Source of the DNA: JABEVB01 sp049965775 | GTDB lineage: Bacteria > Planctomycetota > Phycisphaerae > WQYP01 | DNA: 6,965 bases | Reading direction: 5' to 3' | NCBI GenBank assembly: GCA_049965775.1 | Contig: JBMFVX010000142.1 | Coordinates: 1 to 6,965, forward strand | Part shown: positions 6,280 through 6,965 of the stretch, piece by piece | How positions within the stretch are numbered: the stretch's first letter is position 1 | Layout of the letters: every line of letters begins with the position of its first letter | Program-made: the position numbers and the translations under genes | Notes under the pieces: model-generated | Databases searched by the model: none | Seen by the model: only the letters and a program-made list of their open reading frames with translations | What the model was told of the DNA's origin: nothing

Positions 6280-6965
6280 ATGTTCATTCGACCGCACAAA
6301 CGTTTCAAGAACGGCAAGTGGCATACTTATTACAGTGTGGTGGAGAATCGTCGCTGCACCAACGGCCAACATGTGCAGCGGTCCCGATGGCTATCGGGAC
6401 TTTACCTCGGCGAGATCAGTGCCGTGCAGGAAGACGAATGGCAGCAGGCACTCGATAAGTTTAATCCGACATGTCAACGGGACCCAACACTCGATCTATT
6501 TGCTTCACCCAAGACGTTGTCAACTGCGAAGGTTCGCACGCTGTCGTTGCGGCAGGATGTAATGCGTCTTCGCCGGCCCCGCACTTTTGGCAGTTGTTGG
6601 CTGGGCTGCAGGCTCTGGAGCCTTCTGGAGTTAGACCGGTTCTGGGATTTACGCCTGGCTTATGATGGTCGCTCCGGGGTGGCCTGGCAGAAGGTATTGC
6701 AGTTGCTGGTGGTCAACCGATTGGTGGACCCCGGCAGCGAGTTCCGCCTGCATCGCCAGTGGTTTACACGCAGCGCCATGGATGAACTCTTACAGGTGGA
6801 TAAGGCGGTAGCCGCCAAGGATCGGCTCTACCGCTGTCTGGATCGCATTCTTCCATACCGTCAGGAACTGTTTGTTCACCTGCAGCAGCGATGGAAGGAT
6901 TTATTCAGTGTTTCCTTTGATATTCTGCTCTACGATCTTACCAGCACCTACTTTGAAGGCCTTTG
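6280..6965 (+). CDS. IS4-superfamily (IS1634-like) DDE transposase, N-terminal part
   Basis: Catalyses movement of an insertion sequence. The frame is open from ATG at 6280-6282 to the right edge with no stop (228 full codons), so it is partial at its 3' end. The opening MFIRPHKRFKNGKWHTYYSVVENRR and then LYLGEIS match a transposase group I know to start with a basic MFxR segment, a YxSVVENRR strand and a YLGEI motif. Later come RFWDLRLAYDGRSGVAW, VVNRLVDPGSEFRLHRQWF and DRLYRCLDRILPYRQELF, ending at DILLYDLTSTYFEGL. Asp219 in YDLTSTYFE is the predicted first catalytic acid of the DDE triad; the second Asp and the Glu would lie outside the window. The short segment RSRWLSG before LYLGEIS seems a few residues longer than in relatives I remember. 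The reading frame is intact so far. IS family naming is less certain than the transposase call. Confidence 0.9.
   Translation, partial: MFIRPHKRFKNGKWHTYYSVVENRRCTNGQHVQRSRWLSGLYLGEISAVQEDEWQQALDKFNPTCQRDPTLDLFASPKTLSTAKVRTLSLRQDVMRLRRPRTFGSCWLGCRLWSLLELDRFWDLRLAYDGRSGVAWQKVLQLLVVNRLVDPGSEFRLHRQWFTRSAMDELLQVDKAVAAKDRLYRCLDRILPYRQELFVHLQQRWKDLFSVSFDILLYDLTSTYFEGL
6280..6965 (+). mobile_element. Insertion sequence, left part
   Basis: The element is recognised only from its transposase. Its left boundary lies somewhere in the 86-base gap before the gene, and its right end and both inverted repeats cannot be placed. It is a different type from the transposase remnant at the left edge, so the two are independent insertions and not the two ends of one element. 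Confidence 0.65.
6381..6400. repeat. Perfect 8-bp palindrome inside the transposase gene
   Basis: GTCCCGAT (6381-6388) and ATCGGGAC (6393-6400) are perfect reverse complements with a four-base loop GGCT. The palindrome codes for the variable residues just before LYLGEIS. A shortened look-alike, GGTCCCTATCGGGCC, occurs at 404-418 in the tail of the rhamnosidase gene, lacking the GATGGC centre. Confidence 0.5.

Noticed and set aside
1..6965. CRISPR array, tRNA or rRNA genes, toxin-antitoxin or defence system
   Set aside because: No regularly spaced repeats, no tRNA-like cloverleaf and no typical protein families of these systems were seen on either strand.

Overview
The window most resembles chromosomal DNA of a Gram-negative bacterium, and I would guess a member of the Planctomycetota. 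The basis is a Tat-exported, multidomain GH78 alpha-L-rhamnosidase, the moderately high GC content, and a transposase type I associate with planctomycetes and cyanobacteria. No rRNA or other phylogenetic marker is present, so this assignment is inference.

Layout from left to right. Positions 1-158 hold the C-terminal part of a broken ISL3-type transposase on the minus strand, running off the left edge. Positions 159-392 have no gene but contain two strong hairpins, downstream of the rhamnosidase gene. Positions 393-3914 (minus) encode a large Tat-signal alpha-L-rhamnosidase with a discoidin-like insertion and a divergent catalytic-acid motif. A divergent intergenic region (3915-4084) carries a near-consensus sigma-70 promoter, an overlapping small palindrome and a leader hairpin, all reading into gcvT. 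Positions 4085-5200 encode GcvT and 5303-5683 encode GcvH, two proteins of the glycine cleavage system. Positions 5720-6193 (minus) hold a convergent gene for an unrecognised protein with two predicted membrane helices. From 6280 to the right edge an IS4-superfamily (IS1634-like) transposase gene runs open past the window end; it reads cleanly up to and including its first predicted catalytic Asp.

GcvT and GcvH act together: GcvH carries the aminomethyl group on its lipoyl arm from the P-protein, and GcvT transfers the one-carbon unit to tetrahydrofolate, releasing ammonia. The usual partners gcvPA/gcvPB are not in the window. The rhamnosidase is an unrelated catabolic function that shares only the intergenic region. 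The metabolic block is flanked by mobile-element material on both sides. I found no convincing undescribed system; the points most worth a second look are the rhamnosidase active-site variant and insertion, the gcvT leader, and a palindrome embedded in the transposase coding sequence.
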